From contig CALCVT010000095.1 of the NCBI GenBank assembly GCA_937906495.1, positions 1-6,426 of the forward strand: DNA of 6,426 nt. Reading direction: 5' to 3'. This document shows, piece after piece, positions 1 through 5,753 of this stretch. The DNA comes from an uncultured Prevotella sp. GTDB taxonomy: Bacteria > Bacteroidota > Bacteroidia > Bacteroidales > Bacteroidaceae. The notes under the pieces are model-generated. The model was not told where the DNA came from. It did no database searches and worked only from the letters and a program-made list of their open reading frames with translations. Position numbers and translations under genes: made by a program. The stretch's first letter is position 1. Each line of letters begins with the position of its first letter.

Positions 1-6
1 GTAAAA

Positions 7-14
7 CAAAGATA
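7..14 (-). promoter_or_regulatory. Possible -7 promoter box pointing out of the left edge
   Basis: Read on the minus strand this is TATCTTTG, an exact match to the Bacteroidetes -7 consensus TAnnTTTG. It would drive a minus-strand gene beyond the left edge. No good TTTG -33 box stands at the usual distance; the nearest TTG on the minus strand (41-43) is about 26 bp away. Bases 1-72 are otherwise AT-rich and I see no gene in them. Confidence 0.4.
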
Positions 15-65
15 CAAAAATCTCCCATTTTATATTTTCTCAATAAGTTTAGATAACTTCATAAT

Positions 66-116
66 CTAAAAACAATCACCCCTAAACACTGCAGATGAAC
101 AGTGTAGGGGTGATTG
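66..116 (-). terminator. Intrinsic terminator of fusA2
   Basis: A strong hairpin lies 27 nt after the fusA2 stop codon. Arms 73-83 and 106-116 pair perfectly over 11 bp (CAATCACCCCT with AGGGGTGATTG). A 2-nt bulge (84-85) follows, then a 6-bp inner stem (86-91 with 100-105) around an 8-nt loop. On the minus strand the stem is followed by TTTTTAG (72 down to 66), the U-tract expected of a Rho-independent terminator. The plus-strand side lacks a T-run, so it should act on minus-strand transcripts only. Confidence 0.88.
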
Positions 117-143
117 ATTAAAATCTAAAAAACTATGACTTAT

Positions 144-2303
144 TTATTTTTCATCTATAGTTTCTTTTTCGTGTGTTTCAATCAACTTAGACTGCAAATC
201 TCCCGGAACGAGTTCGTAGCTTGCAAATTTCATGATAAATGAAGCACGTCCACCGGTAAGCGAACTAAGCGAAGTTGAATAGCTAGACATCTCCTTCAGA
301 GGTACTTTAGCTTGGAGTTTTTCATAACCATTTTCGCTGCTCATGCCCACAATCATACCTCTTCGACCCTGAAGGTCACTCATCACATCACCCATTTTGT
401 CGGCAGGTACAAACACTTCAACATCATAAATGGGTTCCAGCACCTTAGGGCCTGCTTCCTTAAAGGCCATGCTAAATGCGTTACGTCCAGCAAGCATAAA
501 CGAAAGTTCATTTGAATCAACTGGGTGCATTTTACCATCATAAACAATAACACGAACATCACGAGCATAGCTACCTGTAAGAGGTCCTTGCTCCATGCGA
601 CTCATCACGCCCTTAAGAATTGCAGGCATAAAACGTGCATCAATTGCACCTCCTACGACTGAGTTAATAAAGACAAGTTTTCCGCCCCACTCTAGCGAAA
701 TTTCTTCTTTACCCTTAATAGCGATACGTATTTCTTGTCCTCCAAACTTATAGACTGTAGGATCGGGCATACCATCACTATAAGGTTCAACAATAAGGTG
801 TACTTCACCAAACTGACCAGCGCCGCCACTCTGCTTCTTATGACGATAATCAGCACGTGCAGCCTTGGTTATTGTTTCACGATAAGGTATTCGCTGTTCG
901 TAAAACTCGATGGCAATTTTATCCAAATTCTCCAAACGCCATTTAAGTGTACGCAAATGGAATTCACCTTGTCCGTGTACCAAAATTTGGCGCAGTTCCT
1001 TGCTCTGCTCCACCTCCCAAGTAGGATCTTCCTGACGCATGCGATTAAGTGCAGCCATCATTTTTTCAGTTTCCGCTTCATTGACAGCACGGATAGCTCG
1101 GGTATATTTCGGGTTCGGGTATTTAATAAAGTTAAAGCGATTCTCGCAATCTTTTGCGTTAAGAGTATTTCCTGTACGGACATCTTTAAGCTTAACTGTA
1201 CATCCTATATCACCAGCAGACAACTGTTCTACCTTTTCACGGTTTGCCCCTGAACAAACAAATAGTTGTCCTAAACGTTCCTTTGAGCCGCGATCGGCAT
1301 TTGTCAAGTCATCACCTTCACGCAGAGTTCCACTCATAACCTTAAAGTACTGAACCTCACCAATATGTGGCTCTACACCCGTTTTAAAGAAATAGATGGA
1401 TGTTGCAGCTTGAGGATCAAGTTTTACCTCCTCACCACGTGTATTGTGTACAGCAGGCATTTCGTCAACAAAGGGTACCACATTTCCCAAAAATTCCATC
1501 AAGCGGCCTACTCCCATATTTTTAGAAGCACACACACAGAATACGGGATAAATACTGCGTGTAACCATTCCTTTACGAATTCCTTCACGCATCTCATCTT
1601 CAGTAAGATGTTCTGTTTCAAAAAACTTCTCCATCAACGTTTCATCATTCTCAGCAGCTGCCTCAACCAAAGCTTTATGCATGGCCTCAGCTTTTTCTTT
1701 TTCTTCAGCTGGAATGTCCTCTATGGCAGGTTCGCCTCCTTCGGCTTTCCATACCAATTTCTTCATGAGTATAACGTCTATCAATTCATGAAAATCGGCA
1801 CCTGTTTTTACTGGATATTGTACAGGTACTACACGGGGACCATAAATACCTTGCAAATCCTCTAACACTTTATCATAGTCACAATTATCTCCATCTAGTT
1901 GATTAACCAGGAAGATAACAGGCTTCTGTAATTTTTCAGTATAACGAAAATGATTCTGCGTACCTACTTCAGGACCAAAATTTCCATTGATAAGTAAAAC
2001 GGCTGTATCAGTTACATTCAAAGCCGTAAGTGCTGCTCCAACAAAGTCATCTGAACCCGGACAGTCAATAATATTTAGTTTTTTATTGTTCCACTCCGTA
2101 TGGAAAACAGTAGAAAAGACTGAATACCCATAGTCCTGCTCCACGGGGAAGTAGTCGGAAACAGTATTCTTTGCTGTAATGCGTCCACGACGCTTTATCT
2201 GACCACACTCAAAAAGCAATGCTTCTGTAAGCGTGGTCTTTCCTGAACCATCATTACCAAGTAGGGCAATGTTCTTGATTTCATGGGAATTGTAAACTTT
2301 CAT
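144..2303 (-). CDS. fusA2: Elongation factor G paralogue EF-G2 (translocation factor, GTPase motifs altered)
   Basis: This encodes a 719-residue cytoplasmic protein with full EF-G architecture. It should promote movement of tRNA and mRNA through the ribosome. The G domain has the P-loop GNDGSGKTT (16-24), a switch I region ending YGYSV where canonical EF-G has RGITI, DCPGS (80-84) where canonical EF-G has DTPGH, and NQLD (134-137) in place of NKxD. Domain IV carries the typical QSGGAGQFGEV stretch (491-501). Loss of the PGH histidine removes the residue that activates GTP hydrolysis. This matches the Bacteroides EF-G2 type, reported to translocate without GTPase activity and to be induced through Cur during carbon limitation and gut colonisation. 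I chose the ATG at 2301-2303 because MKVYNSHEIKNIALLG is the usual family N-terminus. An in-frame ATG at 2337-2339 would add 12 residues but would lie in a leader helix. The gene stands alone between two terminators. The canonical fusA must lie elsewhere. Confidence 0.92.
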   Translation of the reverse strand: MKVYNSHEIKNIALLGNDGSGKTTLTEALLFECGQIKRRGRITAKNTVSDYFPVEQDYGYSVFSTVFHTEWNNKKLNIIDCPGSDDFVGAALTALNVTDTAVLLINGNFGPEVGTQNHFRYTEKLQKPVIFLVNQLDGDNCDYDKVLEDLQGIYGPRVVPVQYPVKTGADFHELIDVILMKKLVWKAEGGEPAIEDIPAEEKEKAEAMHKALVEAAAENDETLMEKFFETEHLTEDEMREGIRKGMVTRSIYPVFCVCASKNMGVGRLMEFLGNVVPFVDEMPAVHNTRGEEVKLDPQAATSIYFFKTGVEPHIGEVQYFKVMSGTLREGDDLTNADRGSKERLGQLFVCSGANREKVEQLSAGDIGCTVKLKDVRTGNTLNAKDCENRFNFIKYPNPKYTRAIRAVNEAETEKMMAALNRMRQEDPTWEVEQSKELRQILVHGQGEFHLRTLKWRLENLDKIAIEFYEQRIPYRETITKAARADYRHKKQSGGAGQFGEVHLIVEPYSDGMPDPTVYKFGGQEIRIAIKGKEEISLEWGGKLVFINSVVGGAIDARFMPAILKGVMSRMEQGPLTGSYARDVRVIVYDGKMHPVDSNELSFMLAGRNAFSMAFKEAGPKVLEPIYDVEVFVPADKMGDVMSDLQGRRGMIVGMSSENGYEKLQAKVPLKEMSSYSTSLSSLTGGRASFIMKFASYELVPGDLQSKLIETHEKETIDEK

Positions 2304-2450
2304 GGTGATATACTGATTTAGGAGTGAATAAAGGCGCATTGTTAGGGATTGAACCTTGACAATCTCAAGTTGTTCAGGCTGAAATCAATCATTGAGAACG
2401 TTACTTCCCAAAGCTATGCGCCTGCGGGGAGTTTCCTCGCTGTTCGGGGC
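2304..2450 (-). ncRNA. Candidate structured 5' leader of fusA2
   Basis: The predicted start site near 2447 gives a leader of about 145 nt. By eye it holds nested pairings, described on the minus strand. GGCGCAT (2422-2416) pairs perfectly with ATGCGCC (2339-2333). Just inside, TTGGGA (2411-2406) pairs with TCCC(T)AA (2348-2342, one bulge). Inside that is a 10-bp hairpin, arms 2376-2365 and 2359-2350, with a 2-nt bulge. A separate hairpin (2440-2424, one A-C mismatch) precedes the set. The closing helix ends 29 nt before the start codon, so it could affect transcription or translation. I cannot match it to a named RNA family, and no covariation was tested. Confidence 0.45.
2350..2376 (-). repeat. 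Perfect-arm hairpin inside the fusA2 leader
   Basis: On the plus strand the arms are TGAAC CTTGA (2350-2359) and TCAAG TT GTTCA (2365-2376). They form 10 base pairs around a 5-nt loop (2360-2364), with a single 2-nt bulge at 2370-2371. This is the clearest local stem of the leader. No T-run follows it on the minus strand, so it is unlikely to be a simple terminator. Confidence 0.6.
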
Positions 2451-2451
2451 G

Positions 2452-2481
2452 CAAATTACATAATTAATTAATAGCGCCCAA
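2452..2481 (-). promoter_or_regulatory. Predicted fusA2 promoter
   Basis: On the minus strand TTG (2481-2479) is followed 20 bp later by TAATTTG (2458-2452). This resembles the Bacteroidetes pair TTTG and TAnnTTTG, but the -7 box has one base fewer between TA and TTTG. The start site would fall near 2447. The imperfect box would suit a promoter that needs an activator bound upstream. Confidence 0.5.
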
Positions 2482-2489
2482 GCATTATC

Positions 2490-2509
2490 AATATGTTACT
2501 AAACATATT
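2490..2509. promoter_or_regulatory. Perfect palindrome, candidate CRP-family (Cur-type) operator
   Basis: The sequence AATATGTTACTAAACATATT has two exact 8-bp inverted arms around ACTA. The core can be read as TATGT-N6-ACATA, the geometry of CRP/FNR-family sites. Its centre lies about 52 bp upstream of the predicted fusA2 start site and beyond the kinase terminator, so fusA2 is the likely target. In Bacteroides thetaiotaomicron fusA2 is activated by the CRP-family regulator Cur. Assigning this site to a Cur orthologue is inference, and I do not recall the exact Cur consensus. Confidence 0.55.
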
Positions 2510-2531
2510 TTGAAAGATTAATATATATCAT

Positions 2532-2586
2532 ATGGCAAAACAAATCGGTCTAAATTCCTTGGATATCAAAGAATTCAAACCGATTT
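2532..2586 (-). terminator. Hairpin terminator of the engB-kinase transcript
   Basis: A long imperfect hairpin starts 10 nt after the kinase stop codon. The outer arms AAATCGGT (2542-2549) and ACCGATTT (2579-2586) are perfect. Inside are AATTC/GAATT (2553-2557 with 2571-2575) and TTG/CAA (2559-2561 with 2567-2569) around a 5-nt loop. On the minus strand the stem runs into TTTGTTTTG, an imperfect U-rich tail. It should separate kinase transcription from the fusA2 promoter. Confidence 0.65.
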
Positions 2587-2595
2587 ATATGAGAT

Positions 2596-3762
2596 TTATC
2601 GGATATCTATACCAAATGTTGTTCCCAATCCAGGTGTACTACTTTGTACATAAATTTTACCATGATGGTATTCTTCCACAATTCTTTTTGCCAACGACAA
2701 GCCAAGTCCCCACCCTCGTTTTTTGGTAGTAAATCCCGGACGAAATACTCCTTTAAAATGTTTACGAGCAATTCCCTTTCCTGTGTCACTTATTTCAATA
2801 TGAACTCCTTGCACCCCGCGGCTCATGACCACAGAAATATTTCCTACCCCCTCCATGGCATCTACGGCATTTTTACAAAGATTCTCTATAACCCACTCAA
2901 AGAGTGGAGCATTAACTGCAACCATTAAAGGTTCGGAAGGAGAATGAAAATCAAAATGAACTTTATGCGAAGTACGGCGATCAAAATAATCAACCACCCT
3001 CTCTACAACTTCAGACAAGTTTTCATTGCTTAACTCCGGGGCCGAACCTATTTTCGAAAAACGTTCAGCAATAAGTTGCAAGCGCTTAACATCTTTGTCC
3101 ATTTCGGGCAGTAGTGGGTCATCGGGATAAGATTCGCAAAGTACTTGACTCCAAGCCATCAGTGAAGATATAGGAGTACCTAACTGATGAGCGGTTTCGC
3201 GCGAAAGTCCTACCCATACACGATTCTGTTCAGCCTTTTTTGAGGCCAGTAAAGCATAAAGTGCTATTAACACAAAAACGCCCACTACTGCCAATTGAAT
3301 ATAAGGATAAAACCTCAGCCAACGCAATAACACTGATTCTTGGTAATAAACATAGAGAAAATCGTGAGTTTCAGGTCTTGCTTGAATAGGAGCCAAATCC
3401 ATTGTGATGCATTGACCATGCTCCTTCATATCAATTACCATCTGTTGTAACTGGGCCAGAGAGTCAGGTCCCGAAGGTTCTGGCGATAGATTACGCGATG
3501 TAGAAATAACTCCGTGACTATCAACCACTACTACTGGGATGGTATGATTGCTGCCTATAATCTTAAGTACAAGGTTCAAGTCAGTTTGTTCATCAGATGC
3601 AGTTAGTGAACGCATGGCTTCAGCCCATACTTCCATTTTTGCAACCTCTTCATTGTAGAGTGCTGTAGTTAGCTTATGCGAAAACACCAACGAAGCCGCA
3701 ACTATGAGCACAGCTGATATAACCAGCAAGGTTTTAACCCTCTGTCTCTTATCTGAAAACAT
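2596..3762 (-). CDS. Membrane sensor histidine kinase, orphan
   Basis: This is a 388-residue inner-membrane kinase that should autophosphorylate on a histidine and pass the phosphate to a response regulator. A transmembrane helix spans about residues 11-28. An extracytoplasmic domain of about 120 residues (29-150) contains PVVVVDSHGVISTSRN, which looks PAS/Cache-like. A second helix spans about 152-173, with no evident HAMP domain. The H-box is ETAHQLGTPISSL with H192 as the probable phosphosite. The ATP-binding domain has the N-box ENLCKNAVDAM (N294, N298), G1 box DTGKGI (326-331), F-box FRPGFTTK (340-347) and G2 box GWGLGL (350-355), so it looks catalytically intact. The ATG at 3760-3762 precedes a normal basic N-terminus. 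It follows engB by 78 nt on the same strand. No response regulator lies in the window, so partner and signal are unknown. Confidence 0.9.
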   Translation of the reverse strand: MFSDKRQRVKTLLVISAVLIVAASLVFSHKLTTALYNEEVAKMEVWAEAMRSLTASDEQTDLNLVLKIIGSNHTIPVVVVDSHGVISTSRNLSPEPSGPDSLAQLQQMVIDMKEHGQCITMDLAPIQARPETHDFLYVYYQESVLLRWLRFYPYIQLAVVGVFVLIALYALLASKKAEQNRVWVGLSRETAHQLGTPISSLMAWSQVLCESYPDDPLLPEMDKDVKRLQLIAERFSKIGSAPELSNENLSEVVERVVDYFDRRTSHKVHFDFHSPSEPLMVAVNAPLFEWVIENLCKNAVDAMEGVGNISVVMSRGVQGVHIEISDTGKGIARKHFKGVFRPGFTTKKRGWGLGLSLAKRIVEEYHHGKIYVQSSTPGLGTTFGIDIR

Positions 3763-3840
3763 TATCTACTTCACTTAATTGGTCTACAACCAAATTTGCC
3801 AAATTACCGAATCAAAAATTCATACCCCATTTGTTGTTAT

Positions 3841-4449
3841 TTATTTTTGCGAAGCAACCATTGCATTGATAGATGCTATATATTCTAAGAACTCCTCTCG
3901 CCCAAGTCCATTTTCACTGCTAGTTACAAAATAACGAGGTAGTTCATCCCACTCTTCTGAAAGAGTTTTCATAAAAATACTAACGTTTTTACGCAATTCT
4001 GCTATTTTCGATTTATCAGCCTTGGTAAACACGATACCAAACGGTACGCCATTCTCACCTAAAAAGCGAATAAATTCAAGATCTATCTTTTGAGGCTTCA
4101 AGCGTGAATCAATCAAGACAAATAAGCAAGTCAGTTGCTCTCGTTCTAACACGTAATGCGAAATAAGATTCTTGAGTTTTTCCATTTCTCGCTTTCCACG
4201 TTTAGCATATCCATAACCAGGCAAATCGACCAAATACCATTCGTTGTTAATTATAAAATGATTGATAAGCATCGTTTTACCAGGTGTCGATGAGGTCATT
4301 GCCAATGCTTTACGACCTGTGAGCATATTGATAAGACTACTTTTTCCGACATTACTTCGACCTATAAAGGCATACTCTGGCATTTGTACATTTGGGCACA
4401 TGTCGGCCCGACTGTTGCTTATTACGAAATCGGCAGAATTTATTTGCAT
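3841..4449 (-). CDS. engB: Ribosome biogenesis GTPase EngB (YsxC/YihA)
   Basis: This is a 202-residue cytoplasmic GTPase of the TrmE-Era-EngA-EngB family, needed in other bacteria for assembly of the large ribosomal subunit. Motifs seen, in order: G1 GRSNVGKS (30-37), G2 TPGKT (55-59), G3 DLPGYGYA (75-82), G4 TKAD (142-145) and G5 around TSS (176-178). I chose the ATG at 4447-4449 because MQINSADFVISN followed by PEYAFIGRSNVGKSS is the usual family N-terminus and gives a normal length. The in-frame ATG at 4513-4515 would add 22 unrelated residues. The gene diverges from recR and probably starts the engB-kinase transcript. The likely promoter is far upstream (4602-4609), giving a leader of roughly 145 nt. 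Confidence 0.95.
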   Translation of the reverse strand: MQINSADFVISNSRADMCPNVQMPEYAFIGRSNVGKSSLINMLTGRKALAMTSSTPGKTMLINHFIINNEWYLVDLPGYGYAKRGKREMEKLKNLISHYVLEREQLTCLFVLIDSRLKPQKIDLEFIRFLGENGVPFGIVFTKADKSKIAELRKNVSIFMKTLSEEWDELPRYFVTSSENGLGREEFLEYIASINAMVASQK

Positions 4450-4593
4450 GACTTTCAAAATGATTGGTTGTTCTATATTACGCAATATAAGGACAAACAG
4501 CGCGAACCTGGCCAAGCAACCTATTTACGCTTCATATGTTCCACTACTTTGCACTTTACTTTGCGAAGATAAGAAAAATCGAGGATATTTGAG

Positions 4594-4601
4594 TACTTTT
4601 G
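4594..4601 (+). promoter_or_regulatory. Predicted -7 box for recR
   Basis: TACTTTTG matches the Bacteroidetes -7 consensus TAnnTTTG exactly. The start site would fall near 4608, leaving a leader of about 66 nt before the recR ATG. No clear TTTG -33 box is found 19-21 bp upstream, where the sequence is A-rich. It abuts the engB -7 box on the other strand. Confidence 0.6.
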
Positions 4602-4629
4602 CAAACGTAAAGATACAAGACCATACCAA
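4602..4629 (-). promoter_or_regulatory. Predicted engB promoter
   Basis: Read on the minus strand, TACGTTTG (4609-4602) matches TAnnTTTG. A TTG (4629-4627) stands 17 bp upstream, slightly closer than the usual 19. The start site would be near 4596. No other consensus box was found between 4450 and 4600 on the minus strand. Confidence 0.55.
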
Positions 4630-4673
4630 CAGAACCGTCTGAATGATCATGGTTCACCGAATCGAAACCTCAA

Positions 4674-5285
4674 ATGATTAACGAACAATATCCCTCACGA
4701 CTTTTGGAACGCGCCGTACAAGAACTCACCCGTCTACCGGGTGTGGGACGCAAAACGGCTCTACGCTTTGCTCTCTATCTGTTAGGACAAAAACAAGAAA
4801 CCGTACATGCCTTCAGCGATAGCCTTACTCGCTTGCGCAACGAAGTAAAGCACTGCCAAGTATGCCATAACATATCAGATACTGACATCTGCGACATCTG
4901 TTCAAACCCGCGGCGAGACAAATCAACCATCTGCGTTGTTGAAAACATACACAGTGTCATGTCCATCGAAAATACCGGTCAGTTCCACGGCTTGTACCAT
5001 GTTTTGGGCGGTGTCATCTCGCCTATGGACGGAATCGGCCCCAGTAACCTTGAACTTGAGTCTCTATTTGCTCGGGTTGCACAAGGGGGAATTAATGAGA
5101 TTATTTTAGCACTAAATCCCACTATGGAGGGCGATACCACCAATTTCTATATTTCGCGACGACTGGCTGATGCAAATGTCAAATTTACAGTACTTGCTCG
5201 CGGAGTTAGCGTAGGAGACGATTTGGAATACACAGACGAAGTAACTCTCGGGCGATCAATTCTTGGACGTACTCCTCTTAAATAG
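4674..5285 (+). CDS. recR: Recombination mediator protein RecR
   Basis: This is a 203-residue cytoplasmic protein of the RecFOR repair pathway. With RecO, and sometimes RecF, it helps load RecA on SSB-coated single-stranded DNA at gaps. An N-terminal helix-hairpin-helix has LPGVGRKTA (21-29). A C4 zinc finger has cysteines 61, 64, 73 and 76. A Toprim domain starts near ICVVEN (86-91). The C-terminal segment LARGVSVGDDLEYTDEVTLGRSILGR (174-199) is characteristic of RecR. Length is typical, and the ATG at 4674 gives the usual start a few residues before PSRLLERAVQELTRLPG. It is the first gene of a probable three-gene operon and diverges from engB. Confidence 0.96.
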   Translation: MINEQYPSRLLERAVQELTRLPGVGRKTALRFALYLLGQKQETVHAFSDSLTRLRNEVKHCQVCHNISDTDICDICSNPRRDKSTICVVENIHSVMSIENTGQFHGLYHVLGGVISPMDGIGPSNLELESLFARVAQGGINEIILALNPTMEGDTTNFYISRRLADANVKFTVLARGVSVGDDLEYTDEVTLGRSILGRTPLK

Positions 5286-5328
5286 TTTATCTAAATACAA
5301 TACAGCCTAAACTTAATCATTACTACCA

Positions 5329-5733
5329 ATGAAATCTAACCTCTTACCTGTACGCATAATCTACCTATCAGTATGGATTCTAACAGCCATCTACGCCATT
5401 CTGAGCGAAGCCGATATACTTTCAACAGCCTACATTCAAAATAACAACCAAACAGAATATTTGCTCCATATGCTTTGCATAGTACTTACACTATGCTGCA
5501 GCTGGTTCGGTCTACGCCTATTCGTTTTCAAAGGCATCCGCAAGAAACTCCAAAACAATCCGCAACAAGAACTTCCCCGACTCAACCTGCTGCGCATCAG
5601 TATAGTGGCAACACCCGTAATTATAGACTTAATTACATACTATGCTCTACTCAGTAGTAGTACTACACCGCTCTTCTGTATGCTCATAGCATTAACTTCA
5701 CTATTGTTCTGCTGGCCTAAAACAGACGAATAA
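5329..5733 (+). CDS. Small four-helix membrane protein of unknown function
   Basis: I do not recognise this 134-residue protein. It shows four likely transmembrane helices, at about residues 8-25, 44-67, 88-109 and 113-129. A basic stretch KGIRKKLQNNPQQELPR lies between helices 2 and 3 and is probably cytoplasmic. The termini are short, no signal-peptide cleavage site is obvious, and no catalytic motif is visible. Cysteines occur in helix 2 (50, 56, 57) and helix 4 (117, 128). It starts 43 nt after recR and ends 20 nt before the acetyltransferase gene, with no promoter or terminator seen in either gap, so all three are probably co-transcribed. The codon-like continuity, hydrophobic pattern and operon position support a real gene. 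Confidence 0.8.
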   Translation: MKSNLLPVRIIYLSVWILTAIYAILSEADILSTAYIQNNNQTEYLLHMLCIVLTLCCSWFGLRLFVFKGIRKKLQNNPQQELPRLNLLRISIVATPVIIDLITYYALLSSSTTPLFCMLIALTSLLFCWPKTDE

Positions 5734-5753
5734 CACACAAAACCTCTGTAATA

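Noticed and set aside
735..1865. Long plus-strand open frames opposite fusA2
   Set aside because: They are antisense to a clearly conserved EF-G reading frame, have no family signature and show low-complexity, Phe/Ser/Cys-rich composition typical of shadow frames.
2304..2339. Upstream fusA2 start at 2337-2339
   Set aside because: It adds 12 residues not typical of the family and would place the start codon in the leader's closing helix. The ATG at 2301-2303 gives the conserved N-terminus.
2532..2928. Plus-strand open frames across the kinase terminator and 3' end
   Set aside because: They run through a hairpin terminator and are antisense to the conserved kinase ATP-binding boxes. No promoter was seen.
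3763..3840. Separate kinase promoter or operator in the engB-kinase gap
   Set aside because: The gap has TAATTTG on the minus strand, a short direct repeat CCAAATT (3790-3796 and 3799-3805) and a 5-bp hairpin (3779-3793). No -33 box stands at a useful distance and no terminator is present, so co-transcription is simpler.
4450..4515. Upstream engB start at 4513-4515
   Set aside because: The 22 extra residues do not resemble EngB, whose conserved region begins right after the ATG at 4447-4449.
4262..4642. Plus-strand open frame of 126 residues opposite the engB 5' half
   Set aside because: It is antisense to the engB GTPase motifs, has no recognisable domain and runs through the divergent promoter region.
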